From Marinomonas colpomeniae (lineage in GTDB: Bacteria; Pseudomonadota; Gammaproteobacteria; Pseudomonadales; Marinomonadaceae): a DNA stretch of 64,000 nt. The stretch covers positions 578,136 through 642,135 of the forward strand of contig NZ_JACYFC010000001.1 of NCBI RefSeq assembly GCF_014803385.1. Direction: 5' to 3'. The notes under the pieces are model-generated. The model was not told the origin of the DNA, ran no database searches, and worked only from the letters and a program-made list of their open reading frames with translations. Shown one piece after another: positions 10,569-21,356 of this stretch (within the stretch, counting starts at the first letter, position 1; each line of letters begins with the position of its first letter). The position numbers and the translations under genes are program-made.

Positions 10569-11426
10569 GTGAGAACAACTGTATTTGCTATGTTTATGGC
10601 ATGTGTTTTAGCAATTGGCGTCGGTGGTTATAGTGCTGACGTTCAAGCGAAAAAATTTGGTGGTGGTAAAAGCTTTGGTAAAAGTTTTTCTATTTCCAAG
10701 TCTAAAACAACGTCTGCAACAAACACGACTAGTACCGCAGCTGCTGGCACAGGCACTAAAAGAACTGGCTTTCTAGGTGGTTTAGGTGGCGGTTTGTTAG
10801 GCGGTTTATTAGTGGGTGGTCTTTTTGCTACTTTATTTGGCAGTGGTGCATTCTCTGGTATTTCTTTTGGTGATATTTTACTGTTTGCCTTGATTGGCTT
10901 TTTGGTTTACAAATTTTTTATTGCTCCAAAACGTCGTGCAGCAGAACACGCTGGTGCAAATGGAATGTTTCGCGAAGCGACTGGTTCACATGGAACCGCT
11001 CAACAAACTCCAATGACGGGTGTCGGTGGATTTGGTGGTGAACCTGAAATTAAATTGCCAGCAGGTTTTAATGAGCAAGCATTTGTTGAACAAGCTAAAA
11101 GTCATTACGTGGTTTTACAAAAAGCATGGGACGATAATAACTTTGACGAAATTTTAGATTACGTTAGCCCTGAACTATATAACTTATTAGTGAAAGAGCG
11201 TGCAAACTACGGTGATGATAAACCGCGAACTGAAGTTATCTCTTTGATGGTGGAGATTGTGCGTGGTGAAATTATTGGCTCTACCGCTTCTATTTCTTTG
11301 CAATTTTCAGGTTGGATTAAAGAAGGTGAAGAAACTTCTGATACCAATGAAATTTGGCATTTAGAGAAGAACATGTCTGATGCAAATGGAAACTGGACAA
11401 TAGTTGGTATACAACAAGACAACTAA
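10569..11426 (+). CDS. Tim44-like domain membrane protein
   Basis: This 285-residue protein has a signal or anchor segment (residues 1-27) and a low-complexity Gly/Ser/Lys/Thr region (about 28-65). A Gly/Leu-rich hydrophobic stretch (about 70-118, GGLGGGLLGGLLVGG) forms one or two membrane helices. The C-terminal Tim44-like domain (about 160-285) carries the typical FVEQAKSHYVVLQKAWDDNNF helix in shortened form. Such proteins are widespread in proteobacteria, predicted to sit in the inner membrane, and have no firmly established role. GTG 10569 is preceded by AAAGGAG, and the close spacing suggests co-transcription with trpS. Confidence 0.85.
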   Translation: MRTTVFAMFMACVLAIGVGGYSADVQAKKFGGGKSFGKSFSISKSKTTSATNTTSTAAAGTGTKRTGFLGGLGGGLLGGLLVGGLFATLFGSGAFSGISFGDILLFALIGFLVYKFFIAPKRRAAEHAGANGMFREATGSHGTAQQTPMTGVGGFGGEPEIKLPAGFNEQAFVEQAKSHYVVLQKAWDDNNFDEILDYVSPELYNLLVKERANYGDDKPRTEVISLMVEIVRGEIIGSTASISLQFSGWIKEGEETSDTNEIWHLEKNMSDANGNWTIVGIQQDN

Positions 11427-11532
11427 TTGTTACTTAACATTGCTAGTAGGCTCATCACTGTTTGATCTAAACTAGACAAAACTCTTGATGAGTTCTACAT
11501 TACTTAAATTAAATTGAATACGGATGTGAGCC

Positions 11533-12045
11533 ATGTCTGAATTAGCGCCTGTTAAAGAAAATGGAAACGCCTTGGTTGAATCGAAAAAAGGAGAACAGTT
11601 ACAATATTTAACGTTTAAATTGATCGATGAAACCTACGGCATTAACGTTATGCAGATTAAAGAAGTGCTGCGTTATAGCGAAATTGCCCCTGTACCAGGA
11701 GCACCTGCTTTTGTATTAGGTATCGTTAATTTACGTGGTAATGTTGTTACAGTCGTTGATACGCGTGTTCGCTTTAGTTTGCCTGAATGCACTATTTCTG
11801 ATGATACTCGTATTATTATTATCGAACATGATGGTGAGCAAGTTGGCCTGCTAGTTGATGCGGTCCAAGAAGTATTTTATTTGTATCAAAATGAAATAGA
11901 GCAAAGCCCGAGTGTCGGTAACGATGCGGCATTGATGTTCATTCAAGGTGTTTATCAAAAAGAAGAGGAATTAGTAATTCTTCTTGAACTTGATAAAATG
12001 TTTGAGCGTGCTGATGAAACTCTTGCCATAGAAGAAATGAGCTAA
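11533..12045 (+). CDS. cheW: Chemotaxis coupling protein CheW
   Basis: CheW links chemoreceptors to the CheA kinase at the cytoplasmic face of the membrane. It is 170 residues with one CheW domain (about 24-160): QYLTFKLIDETYGINV, then IKEVLRY, VPGAPAFVLGIVNLRGNVVTVVD and IIIIEHDGEQVGLLVDAV, all typical. It stands alone here, with no cheA, receptor or flagellar genes in the window, so it is either a dispersed chemotaxis gene or an accessory CheW. A strong bidirectional terminator follows. Confidence 0.95.
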   Translation: MSELAPVKENGNALVESKKGEQLQYLTFKLIDETYGINVMQIKEVLRYSEIAPVPGAPAFVLGIVNLRGNVVTVVDTRVRFSLPECTISDDTRIIIIEHDGEQVGLLVDAVQEVFYLYQNEIEQSPSVGNDAALMFIQGVYQKEEELVILLELDKMFERADETLAIEEMS

Positions 12046-12100
12046 TAGCGAATTTCTTTATTAGAGTACTGTTTTGTTATAGCGGCTATTTTAATCGAAG

Positions 12101-12139
12101 AACATAAAAAAACCATGCATCGCATGGTTTTTTTATGTT
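12101..12139. terminator. Bidirectional rho-independent terminator between cheW and gsk
   Basis: A near-perfect inverted repeat pairs 12101-12118 with 12122-12139. The GC core is CCATGC/GCATGG with a 3-base loop, flanked by an A-run on the left and a T-run on the right, so it can terminate both convergent genes. Confidence 0.9.
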
Positions 12140-12165
12140 TGAAAAACATAATACAGCTGTGCTTT

Positions 12166-13464
12166 TTATCGTTCCCAGTAAGCTTCTTCTAAGCTGTCTT
12201 CGCGCTCTGGTAAGCCGCGAGATAAGCGAGAGGCGTTCTGCGCGAGTATTTCGTAGCTTACACGGTTTGAATATTTACAGATTTGAGCGAATGAAGAATA
12301 CGCAAGGAAAGGTGCTGTATGTTTACTAGAATTGGGGATACTTTCCTTATGGAAGTGATTAGCTGAGATGTCATGCAACAGCGCAGACAGTGCACCGTCT
12401 CCTGCACCATTGGTATTGCTAATTTTTTCTGGTCCGCCCATATATGGGTCAATATGAGAAAATACCTTGATCGGTGTTGAGCAAGCGCTGCGTAACATTG
12501 GACGACTGAATTCCCAGCGATTGAAATCGGCTAAACCTCCAGACTTAATAGGGTTTGTTGTTTCGCGTTTGAAGGTATCGTCAGTATGACCACAGAGGTA
12601 CATGCCATCAGGGCCAACTGTCAGTAAAACGATATCGACATGCTCTAGTATCTCGTTAGCAGCTTGAAGAGGGTCAGATAATCCCGTGAGTGCTTCTGCT
12701 TCTAACTCATTCATTGCTAATACATTCACATAGTTTTTGATTAGCCCAAGTAATTCTTCTCTATGTTCTTCAACTAGATGAGAGGTGCCTAATGTCAATA
12801 CGGTTGGTACGTGGTGAGCATGGGCGTATTTTAGAGCTTGCAGCATCGCTTGTTTGATTGGTTTACCTTGATGTCTTAGTGGATAAGCGCAAGTTACTAA
12901 TGCAGCAGCGCCAGCAATAATGTTTTCTGGTATATGGTCTGTGTCGAGTTCGTCCATATCGCCAGGAGCAATGGCAAAGGTTCGTTCACCATCTGGTGTA
13001 ATTAAAGTAATGCCTCGACCTATATCTCCTGATACACCTTGGAGGTGATTCATGTCGACTTTGCTGCTGGTGTGACAAATATAATGATAAGCTGGTGAGC
13101 CTAATGTGATATTAGCTGACATCACACCGAGCAAAACGGACTTATCATCCGCTAGAACAGAATAGTTATGAATAGTGTTGCCAATTGTGCCACCGGCAAA
13201 ATGGTCTGAAATACATTCTTGTGCTGTCAGTTCACTATAAATTGCAGTAGCGGTATCAACATCAACAAGGTTGGAAAGGCCTTTTTGAATGTTAAATGTT
13301 TCTAAGAATTGGTCGGAAACATTAGCTACTACATCAACAATCGTTTCATCTAATCCAACAATGTAGGTGTCTTTGTCTGGTTGTACTTCGTAAGTAGGCA
13401 AAACTGGTTTTGGTTGAGAGACAGGGAAATAGTGTTTAATTTTGCGTTGGCCGGGGAATTTCAT
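12166..13464 (-). CDS. gsk: Inosine-guanosine kinase
   Basis: Gsk phosphorylates guanosine and inosine with ATP in purine nucleoside salvage. The 432-residue protein matches the E. coli enzyme along its length, from MKFPGQRKIKHYFPV at the N-terminus to LPEREDSLEEAYWER at the C-terminus. The PfkB-family signature with catalytic aspartate is NTNGAGDGAL (about 350-359), and FAGGTIGNTIHNYSVLAD forms the nucleoside-binding part. It is a monocistronic minus-strand gene converging on cheW. Confidence 0.95.
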   Translation of the reverse strand: MKFPGQRKIKHYFPVSQPKPVLPTYEVQPDKDTYIVGLDETIVDVVANVSDQFLETFNIQKGLSNLVDVDTATAIYSELTAQECISDHFAGGTIGNTIHNYSVLADDKSVLLGVMSANITLGSPAYHYICHTSSKVDMNHLQGVSGDIGRGITLITPDGERTFAIAPGDMDELDTDHIPENIIAGAAALVTCAYPLRHQGKPIKQAMLQALKYAHAHHVPTVLTLGTSHLVEEHREELLGLIKNYVNVLAMNELEAEALTGLSDPLQAANEILEHVDIVLLTVGPDGMYLCGHTDDTFKRETTNPIKSGGLADFNRWEFSRPMLRSACSTPIKVFSHIDPYMGGPEKISNTNGAGDGALSALLHDISANHFHKESIPNSSKHTAPFLAYSSFAQICKYSNRVSYEILAQNASRLSRGLPEREDSLEEAYWER

Positions 13465-13549
13465 GTAAATTCTCGTGGATTAGGTAGAGAGTGAGTTTAT
13501 CAAATAATTAACCAGTCGGGCAGGATGATCCGCAGAAAATAAGGTGAAA

Positions 13550-14302
13550 ATGAACGAATCACAGTTAGATCGTTATAGCCGTCAGATATTATTGCCTAAT
13601 TTTGATATACAAGGGCAGTTGCAGCTCTCACAAGCCAAAATCTTAGTGATTGGTTTAGGCGGACTTGGAAACATAGCGGCAACCTATTTAGCAACATCAG
13701 GTGTTGGGTCATTGGTCTTGGCGGATGGAGATCAATTAGAAAATAGCAACCTACCACGTCAAGTACTTTATGATGAAAGTCAGTTAGGACAAGATAAAGT
13801 CGCTGCGGCAGTGGAACAAATCACCAAGAAAAATCCAGCTGTTAAGATCAGAACCGTTTCTCAAAAATTATCTGGAGAGCCTTTAGCAGATGAAGTAGAT
13901 AATGCCGATTTAGTATTAGATTGCACTGATAATTTTACTGCCAGACAAAGTATTAATCGTGCTTGTTTGAAATATAAAAAACCACTAGTTAGTGCTGCTG
14001 CGATTCGTTGGGAAGGGCAACTGGTTAGCTTTTTATACCATCAAGAAGTAAGCCCATGTTATGAATGTCTTTATCCTTCCTTATCGGATCAACATTTAAG
14101 CTGTAATGAAAGTGGTATAGTAGCCCCTGTTGTTGGCATGTTAGGGATTTTTCAAGCATTAGAAGCATTAAAAATAGTCAGCGGATGCGGACAAGTAAAG
14201 CATGGATCATTAAAACTATTTGATGGTTTTGAAGGACGTTGGCGTGAAATGCGTTTAACGCAAGACCCAAAATGCTTAGCTTGCTCGCTTGAAAACTCAT
14301 AG
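13550..14302 (+). CDS. moeB: Molybdopterin-synthase adenylyltransferase MoeB (ThiF/HesA family)
   Basis: This E1-like enzyme adenylates the C-terminus of a small sulfur carrier, MoaD in molybdopterin synthesis. It is 250 residues. The ATP-binding GLGGLG is at 35-40, followed by the DGDQLENSNLPRQ arginine motif. Two zinc-binding cysteine pairs are CYECLYP and CLACS near the C-terminus. I take ATG 13550 because AAGG sits five bases before it; GTG 13544 overlaps that site. No moa genes are nearby, so a ThiF-type partner cannot be excluded, although the zinc pairs and the length favour MoeB. Confidence 0.85.
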   Translation: MNESQLDRYSRQILLPNFDIQGQLQLSQAKILVIGLGGLGNIAATYLATSGVGSLVLADGDQLENSNLPRQVLYDESQLGQDKVAAAVEQITKKNPAVKIRTVSQKLSGEPLADEVDNADLVLDCTDNFTARQSINRACLKYKKPLVSAAAIRWEGQLVSFLYHQEVSPCYECLYPSLSDQHLSCNESGIVAPVVGMLGIFQALEALKIVSGCGQVKHGSLKLFDGFEGRWREMRLTQDPKCLACSLENS

Positions 14303-14373
14303 AAAGCCCCTATGTTACTAATTAATATTTTTTGCTAAGAATTTCATCGATTTTTCGTTAGAATTCACCATAA

Positions 14374-15378
<1,005 letters not shown>

Positions 15379-15420
15379 ATGTGCAGTGTAAATGGCCAGA
15401 AACAAATAGCTATTCATAAA

Positions 15421-15464
15421 TAGACATAAAAAAACCGATCTTATGATCGGTTTTTTTATGTCTA
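15421..15464. terminator. Bidirectional terminator between trxB and ppa
   Basis: A perfect 20-bp inverted repeat (15421-15440 with 15445-15464) has loop TTAT, core CCGATC/GATCGG, and A- and T-runs on either side. It serves the convergent trxB and ppa genes. Confidence 0.92.
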
Positions 15465-15501
15465 TAGATAATTAGATCAAAGATTTAGCTATCTTGGTAT
15501 T

Positions 15502-16032
15502 TTATTGTGCGTTGTAAGCTTCGATACCTTCAACGATGGCTTTACGTGCTTCATCAGCATTCGCCCAACCGTCAACTTTCACCCATTTGCCTTTTTCAAG
15601 TGTTTTATAGTTTTCGAAGAAGTGCTCGATTTGATCGCGTAGTAATTGTGGAATATCGTTCACATCTTGAATGTGCCCGTATTCTTTACTTAATTTTTCG
15701 TGAGGAACTGCAACTAATTTAGCGTCCATACCTGCTTCATCAGACATGTTTAATACGCCAACTGGACGGCAGCGAATAACAGAACCTGGAACTACTGGGT
15801 AAGGTGTGATAACTAATACGTCAACTGGATCACCGTCATCAGCTAAAGTGTAGTTTACGTAACCATAGTTTGCAGGATAAAACATAGGCGCTGTCATAAA
15901 GCGGTCAACGACAAGGGCGTCCATATCGTGGTCGACTTCGTATTTTACTGGATTCGCTTGCGCAGGAATCTCGATAATTACATTGATGTCATTTGGAGCA
16001 TCTTTGCCCGCTGGAATTTTGCTATAGCTCAT
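15502..16032 (-). CDS. ppa: Inorganic pyrophosphatase (family I)
   Basis: Ppa hydrolyses pyrophosphate to two phosphates in the cytoplasm, driving biosynthetic reactions. It is 176 residues, as in E. coli. Hallmarks are [22 protein letters not shown], the acidic metal-binding cluster [10 protein letters not shown], and [15 protein letters not shown] use ATG 16032, which has GGAAG eight bases upstream, rather than the in-frame TTG 16047. Confidence 0.97.
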   Translation of the reverse strand: MSYSKIPAGKDAPNDINVIIEIPAQANPVKYEVDHDMDALVVDRFMTAPMFYPANYGYVNYTLADDGDPVDVLVITPYPVVPGSVIRCRPVGVLNMSDEAGMDAKLVAVPHEKLSKEYGHIQDVNDIPQLLRDQIEHFFENYKTLEKGKWVKVDGWANADEARKAIVEGIEAYNAQ

Positions 16033-16240
16033 TATTTTTTCTTCCAATGTGGTAAATATGGACGATATTATAAAAGCTAGACCGCTTCTATGCTAGCTAT
16101 GGAAGGCGTACATTCGTGATATTCACTATTCTGAGCAAATTAAATGCATAAAAGTCCGACTAAAACGTGTTAACTTATTGCTTTCTTTCTGAATTTAGCT
16201 AGTCTTACAATGTGATCAAAATATAGACGCGAGGACACTA

Positions 16241-16546
16241 ATGACAAAATCTGAGCTGATAGAGCTACTTATTGATCAGCAATCTCATTTACCAGTGAAG
16301 GATGTTGAGCAATCGATTAAGGCAATGCTAGAGCATATGTCTGATTCTTTGGCAAATGGTGAGCGCATAGAAATAAGAGGCTTTGGTAGTTTTTCTCTGC
16401 ATTATCGAGCTCCCAGAATAGGACGAAACCCTAAAACTGGAGAGTCTGTAGAGTTGAACGCGAAATACGTTCCTCATTTCAAGCCAGGTAAAGAATTGCG
16501 AGAATTAGTTAATTTGCCTGACGAAGATATCAACGAACTTAATTAA
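16241..16546 (+). CDS. ihfB: Integration host factor subunit beta
   Basis: IhfB pairs with IhfA to bind and sharply bend DNA in transcription, replication and recombination. It is 101 residues with [10 protein letters not shown] at the start and the beta-ribbon arm [15 protein letters not shown] followed by [14 protein letters not shown], which carries the intercalating-proline region. GCGAGGA precedes the ATG. The following lapA-lapB-pyrF order is conserved in gammaproteobacteria. Confidence 0.95.
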   Translation: MTKSELIELLIDQQSHLPVKDVEQSIKAMLEHMSDSLANGERIEIRGFGSFSLHYRAPRIGRNPKTGESVELNAKYVPHFKPGKELRELVNLPDEDINELN

Positions 16547-16620
16547 TTTACATCTTATGCCTCGAAATTTCTGAGCTATCACGGCATAATAACGCCATTC
16601 TATTTCTGGTAGGTTGTTTT

Positions 16621-16944
16621 ATGCTTAAATGGCTGAAAAGGGTTATTTATACCATTCTTGTTCTTTTCTTCCTTGCTGTGGGTGTCTTTTTTGCCATCCG
16701 TAATCCGCAACTTATTGATCTCGACCTTGTTTTTTGGAAAGGGCCTCAACTAAGTATTGCGCTCTACATCATTTTATCCTTTACCTTCGGTGCTTGTGTG
16801 GCTTTATTAGTGAGTTCTGTTACTTATTTACGTAGTGACCGTAAGATCAAGGTTTTAAACCGTAGATACGAGAAAGCCCGTGATGAAATAGATGCTTTAC
16901 GCAAAGCTTCTATTACCAAGGAACTGTCTGTTGGTAAGGAGTGA
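16621..16944 (+). CDS. lapA: Lipopolysaccharide assembly protein LapA
   Basis: LapA is a small inner-membrane protein of the LPS-control system that acts with LapB on LpxC turnover. It is 107 residues with two membrane helices (about 7-26 and 42-65) around the family's FAIRNPQLIDLDL segment, and a basic, probably coiled C-terminus (about 68-100). Its stop overlaps the GTG start of lapB, which indicates coupling. Confidence 0.92.
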   Translation: MLKWLKRVIYTILVLFFLAVGVFFAIRNPQLIDLDLVFWKGPQLSIALYIILSFTFGACVALLVSSVTYLRSDRKIKVLNRRYEKARDEIDALRKASITKELSVGKE

Positions 16945-18128
16945 TTGAGTTGACCGAAATTGGGTTGTTTTTGGTTCTATTTGTCGCACTCTTTGTTGGC
17001 TGGGCGATGGGGCGCAAAAATTCGACCAAAAAAAATAAACAGACTAAAAAAAGCATTCCCACAGATTACTTTCGAGGTCTTAATCACTTACTCAATGATC
17101 AGCATTCTGAAGCTATTGATGCTTTTGTTGATTCATTAGAAGTCAATTCTGATACTTTTGATATTCATCTTACATTAGGGAATTTATTTCGAAAGAAAGG
17201 TGAAATTCAAAAAGCCATTAATATCCATCAAAACTTACTTGCTCGCCCAGAAATATCTCAACGTGAAATGCGTATGGTGCAATTAGAACTCGCCAGTGAC
17301 TTCATGTCTGCTGGCTTGTTAGATAGAGCAGCGCGTTTACTACTTAATATGGCATCTGCTTCACGAAAGAGTGAATTTCATCCCAAAATCCTGACCTTAC
17401 TCGTGGACCTTTATGAGTTCGAACAAAACTGGGAAAAAGCGATTCAAATTGGGGCTGAGTTAATAAAAGAAACACCGATTAAAAAAGAAATAAAGCGTTT
17501 AGCCCACTTTCATTGTGAAGTAGCACAAGAACTAAAAGCTAAAGAGCAGTGGAAACCAGCTTTCCAACACTATAAATGGGCATTGGACGTTGATCCGAGT
17601 TGTGTTCGTGCAAGTATCGGAGCTGCAGATGTTTTGAATAGTCAGCGACGGTACCGTGATTCTATCAAAGAATTAAAGCATGCCGTTGAGCAAGATCCTG
17701 AATTTATCTCTCTCATTCTTCCTCAGCTTAAAGAGTGCTATCAAAAAGTGTGGGGAAGCAATGGCTACATTAAATTCCTACAAGAACAAAATCAGAAGAA
17801 GCCAACAACCGCTTTGATTGTGGCGCTCGTTCAGCATTATATGGAAACGGATAAAGATTATGCTGAAATGTTTTTGGTTGAGCAATTAAGATTACATCCT
17901 ACAATTAAAGGCTTTAAAGAGCTAATTAACCTCCAATTGTCTGACTCTGAAGGCTATAACCAGCAACACTTGGTGGTGTTATTTGAGCTTATCGATCAGT
18001 TGGTACAAGCTAAGCACAAATATCAATGTCGCCAATGTGGCTTTCCTGGTCATCAATTACATTGGCAATGCCCTAGTTGTAAGAGTTGGGGTACTGTGAA
18101 GCCTATACATGGCTTGGAAGGCGAATAA
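16941..18128 (+). CDS. lapB: Lipopolysaccharide assembly protein LapB (YciM)
   Basis: LapB promotes FtsH-mediated degradation of LpxC, balancing LPS and phospholipid synthesis. It is 395 residues: one N-terminal membrane helix (about 4-22), then TPR repeats (about 45-340), then a rubredoxin-type metal knuckle at the C-terminus (CRQCGFPG and CPSCKSWG). GTG 16941 overlaps the lapA stop by four bases. The family architecture is complete. Confidence 0.95.
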   Translation: MIELTEIGLFLVLFVALFVGWAMGRKNSTKKNKQTKKSIPTDYFRGLNHLLNDQHSEAIDAFVDSLEVNSDTFDIHLTLGNLFRKKGEIQKAINIHQNLLARPEISQREMRMVQLELASDFMSAGLLDRAARLLLNMASASRKSEFHPKILTLLVDLYEFEQNWEKAIQIGAELIKETPIKKEIKRLAHFHCEVAQELKAKEQWKPAFQHYKWALDVDPSCVRASIGAADVLNSQRRYRDSIKELKHAVEQDPEFISLILPQLKECYQKVWGSNGYIKFLQEQNQKKPTTALIVALVQHYMETDKDYAEMFLVEQLRLHPTIKGFKELINLQLSDSEGYNQQHLVVLFELIDQLVQAKHKYQCRQCGFPGHQLHWQCPSCKSWGTVKPIHGLEGE

Positions 18129-18227
18129 GAATCATATTTTATATATAGATAAGCGCTCCGAGAACATTTCAAAAAATAAAATACAAATCATAAAAAGTCA
18201 TAAGAAACTGAAAAAAGAGGACACTGA

Positions 18228-18935
18228 ATGAGCTGCCAATCCCCAATTGTCGTTGCCCTAGATTTCCCAACTATGGAGCAATCTATCGAGATGGCGAAGC
18301 GACTTGACCCTAATCAATGTCGAGTGAAAGTTGGAAAAGAGTTATTTACAACTGCTGGCCCTGTTATTTTAGATGAATTACATCAGTTGGGTTTTCAAAT
18401 TTTCCTCGATCTTAAGTTTCATGATATTCCAAATACGGTTGCAAAAGCCGTAACTGCTGCTTCTAAAGCAGGTGTTTGGATGGTCAATATTCATGCATCA
18501 GGTGGCCGTCGAATGATGGAATCTTCAGCTAATGCATTGCAACAGTTAACAGATCAAAAAACACTATTAATTGCGGTTACTGTGCTCACTAGTATGGATC
18601 AATCTGATCTAGCTGAGATTGGTATAGATGCGACACCAGAACAACATGTTAAGCGACTTGCTACTTTAGCTAAATCATCTGGTATGGATGGGGTGGTATG
18701 TTCCGCACAAGAGTCTAAAGTGCTATCTGCAGATCTTGGTAAAGACTTTGTTTTAGTTACTCCAGGAATTCGCCCAGTAGGGTCTGATCAAGGCGATCAA
18801 AAGCGAATTATGACACCAAGTGAGGCGATGGCTGCAGGAAGTCATTATTTAGTGATGGGGCGTCCAATTACTCAATCTATTGATCCTATTGCTGTTTTGG
18901 CTAAAGCTAATGCAGATTTAGGTGTGATGTTGTAA
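18228..18935 (+). CDS. pyrF: Orotidine 5'-phosphate decarboxylase
   Basis: PyrF decarboxylates OMP to UMP in the last step of de novo pyrimidine synthesis. It is 235 residues, a normal length. The catalytic Lys-Asp-Lys array is present as [13 protein letters not shown], with ALDFP at the N-terminus and TPGIRP near the phosphate-binding end. GAGGA precedes the ATG. It follows lapB by about 100 bp, as in many gammaproteobacteria. Confidence 0.97.
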   Translation: MSCQSPIVVALDFPTMEQSIEMAKRLDPNQCRVKVGKELFTTAGPVILDELHQLGFQIFLDLKFHDIPNTVAKAVTAASKAGVWMVNIHASGGRRMMESSANALQQLTDQKTLLIAVTVLTSMDQSDLAEIGIDATPEQHVKRLATLAKSSGMDGVVCSAQESKVLSADLGKDFVLVTPGIRPVGSDQGDQKRIMTPSEAMAAGSHYLVMGRPITQSIDPIAVLAKANADLGVML

Positions 18936-18980
18936 ATAGCCATTTTGATTGTTGAAGTCTGTTAAAAAAACTTCTACTCT

Positions 18981-19029
18981 AAAACCACTTAGCTTTTTAC
19001 TTTTATAGTAAAAAACTAAGTGGTTTTTT
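18981..19029 (+). terminator. Terminator after pyrF
   Basis: A long stem pairs AAAACCACTTAG (18981-18992) with CTAAGTGGTTTT (19016-19027) and is extended inward by CTTTTTAC/GTAAAAA. It ends in a T-run. The T-run ends 39 bases before the next start codon. Confidence 0.85.
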
Positions 19030-19067
19030 ATTGGCAGGATGCCGAGCTTAATTTAAAAGGAGTTTCT

Positions 19068-19376
19068 ATGAAAAAATTGAATTGTACTTTCCGAGTGAAC
19101 GTTTCCCGTTTACTTCTCGTGTTGTCTCTGGTTTTTATACCATTCTCACTTTTTGCTGCTTCTCCTCTAGACATTAATACGGCAACGGCTGCAGAATTTT
19201 CTGCTGTTATGTCTGGTGTTGGTGTTAAGAAAGCAGAAGCTATTATTACCTATCGAGATGCTAATGGTCCTTTTGACTCTGTTGAGCAGCTGACGAAAGT
19301 GAAAGGGATTGGAAATGTCTTGCTTGATCGAAATCGAGATTTGGTTCGAGTAGTCAGTGAAGAGGTAGTGAACTAG
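19068..19376 (+). CDS. ComEA-like helix-hairpin-helix protein, secreted
   Basis: This 102-residue protein has a signal peptide (about 1-30, ending near LFAAS) and one helix-hairpin-helix pair: LDINTATAAEFSAVMSGVGV, then KKAEAIITYRDANGPF and the GIGNVLLDRN hairpin. ComEA proteins bind incoming DNA in the periplasm during competence, and many gammaproteobacteria carry such short stand-alone versions. ATG 19068 has AAAAGGAG upstream and leaves a proper signal peptide, so I reject the longer frame from 19020. No competence genes are adjacent. Confidence 0.85.
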   Translation: MKKLNCTFRVNVSRLLLVLSLVFIPFSLFAASPLDINTATAAEFSAVMSGVGVKKAEAIITYRDANGPFDSVEQLTKVKGIGNVLLDRNRDLVRVVSEEVVN

Positions 19377-19403
19377 ACATTAGACCTAATTTCTAAGGTC
19401 TTA

Positions 19404-19436
19404 AGAAACAAGCCGATTACGCTTCGGCTTGTTTCT
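19404..19436. terminator. Hairpin at the converging ends of the ComEA-like and SulP genes
   Basis: AGAAACAAGCCG (19404-19415) pairs perfectly with CGGCTTGTTTCT (19425-19436). The right arm lies inside the last codons of the minus-strand SulP gene. The T-run is interrupted, so termination strength is uncertain. Confidence 0.6.
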
Positions 19437-21138
19437 CTTCTAACTCTTTGATTGCTTGATGTTGAGTTAAAAACACCTTTCCGTTTAAATTCTGAATCAA
19501 ATCCGAGTTTTGTAATATATCCATTACGGGACCTTTAACTTCTGATAAATGCAGTTTTACACCTGCATCCGCTAATCGACCAGAAATTTTCTCTAAGCTT
19601 TGTAACGCACTAGCGTCAATCATATTGACTGCTGTACACATTAATACTAAATGCTTGATGGCGGGGTTTTGAGATACTAGGCTTTGTAGTCTTTCCTCTA
19701 AAACACGCGCGTTAGCAAAAAATAAATTTTCATCAATGCGCACAGTCAGAATGCTAGGGTGTGTTTCTACCGTGAAACGTTGAACATTACGGAAATGCTC
19801 TGTCCCAGGCAAACGACCAACAATAGCGATATGTGGATGGCTTGTGTGCCATAGAAAAAACAGCAAAGACAATACAACACCTGTGATTAAACCAATTTGC
19901 ATTCCCTGTAGAAGAACCATAGAAAAAGTCACTAATAAAAGCACGGCTTCTTTTTTAGAAAATCGCCATAAGTAACGAAGGTCTTCGACATTGACCAATT
20001 GCATCATAGAAATAGAAATTATTGCTGCCAAAATAGCTTTTGGAAGATAGAAAAATAAAGGTGTTAGAAAAAGTAGAATTAATAAAATGAAAAAGGCAGT
20101 AAGAATGCCCGTCATAGGGTTTTTAGCGCCACAGTCAACATTCAGGACAGTACGAGAAAAACCTCCAGTAACAGGAAAAGCGCCACTTAACGCTGAACCT
20201 ATATTTGCTAAACCAAGGCCCACTAATTCTTGGTTGGGGTCTATGTCTTGGCGACGTTTCGCTGCAAAAGATTGTGCAACAGAAACCGAACCAACAAAGC
20301 CGACAATACTAATTAAAAAAGCACTCGGTAACAGCTCCTTTAGCATCGCCATATTTACTTCTTCAAGTGTAATACTTGGGATCTCACTAGGAATGGCGCC
20401 GATAATACTAACACCAACTTTATCCAGGGATAGCATTGCTACGACAATCGTAGCGAGCACAACAACCAGAACGGGACCAGACTTACCAAACAATTGAACC
20501 ATTCCTATAGAACAGCCAATACTCTTTAAAAAGGCTGAAAAATATCGACGTATAAGAAGAAGGGATAAGATGGACGAAATACTTAATAATAAAGTCGGTA
20601 AGTTAGTTTCAGCTAAATGGCTGTACAAACTAGTTGCTAAAGGAATAAGTGTATCTCCTTCAGATTGAACACCTAAAAAATATTTGAGTTGACCAATAAT
20701 GATGATGAGCGCCGTAGCACTGATAAAACCAGAAATGACAGGATGACTTAATAAATTAGTTAAAAAACCTAAGCGCAAGAGACTTAAAACGAGTAAAAAG
20801 ACGCCGGATAAAAACGCGAGAAGAATCGCAACCGTAGCATATTGCTCAGTGCCAGACACTGCAAATGGCATGATGGCCGAAGCTGTCATCACTGAAGTGA
20901 GTGCTACAGGTCCAACAGCCAATGTTCGACTGGTGCCAAACACAGAATATAAAATAGAAGGAAGGATGCTAGCGTATAAACCCGTGATCGCAGGCAGACC
21001 GGCTAGCATGGCGTAAGCTAAGCTTTGTGGTATGACCATAATCGTGAAAACGATACTGGCTATGGTGTCGTTTTGCATGTCTGTTCGGTTGTAGGTTTTT
21101 AGCCAGACAAGTGCAGGAAAAAGTTTGCTTAATTTCAT
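19417..21138 (-). CDS. SulP-family anion transporter with STAS domain
   Basis: This 573-residue inner-membrane transporter has the SulP signature near the N-terminus (VIPQSLAYAMLAGLPAITGL), many hydrophobic helices through about residue 410, and a C-terminal cytoplasmic STAS domain (about 440-560) with the conserved LMCTAVNMIDASALQSLE loop. SulP members carry sulfate, bicarbonate or dicarboxylates. The sequence does not settle which, and no carbonic anhydrase or cys genes are adjacent. It is monocistronic and divergent from uvrB. Confidence 0.88.
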   Translation of the reverse strand: MKLSKLFPALVWLKTYNRTDMQNDTIASIVFTIMVIPQSLAYAMLAGLPAITGLYASILPSILYSVFGTSRTLAVGPVALTSVMTASAIMPFAVSGTEQYATVAILLAFLSGVFLLVLSLLRLGFLTNLLSHPVISGFISATALIIIIGQLKYFLGVQSEGDTLIPLATSLYSHLAETNLPTLLLSISSILSLLLIRRYFSAFLKSIGCSIGMVQLFGKSGPVLVVVLATIVVAMLSLDKVGVSIIGAIPSEIPSITLEEVNMAMLKELLPSAFLISIVGFVGSVSVAQSFAAKRRQDIDPNQELVGLGLANIGSALSGAFPVTGGFSRTVLNVDCGAKNPMTGILTAFFILLILLFLTPLFFYLPKAILAAIISISMMQLVNVEDLRYLWRFSKKEAVLLLVTFSMVLLQGMQIGLITGVVLSLLFFLWHTSHPHIAIVGRLPGTEHFRNVQRFTVETHPSILTVRIDENLFFANARVLEERLQSLVSQNPAIKHLVLMCTAVNMIDASALQSLEKISGRLADAGVKLHLSEVKGPVMDILQNSDLIQNLNGKVFLTQHQAIKELEEKQAEA

Positions 21139-21356
21139 TATGTAGTTACATCACTTTTATTTTTAGTTATAAGCTTATTTGTTAATGCTATATGTGGGCG
21201 TTTAATGAGTAAAGTGAATTTTACGTTATGCGCAGGTTTGATTGGTTTTGAATATAATCACGGTTATGATTTATCGGTTTATCGTGCTTAAAAATCAGAC
21301 GTATCGTACAAAATTTGATAACCTACGGAGTTGATTTTAAAGCCTAGGAAAATTCT

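Noticed and set aside
21139..21356. LexA/SOS box upstream of uvrB
   Set aside because: No CTGT-N8-ACAG type site was found in the gap.
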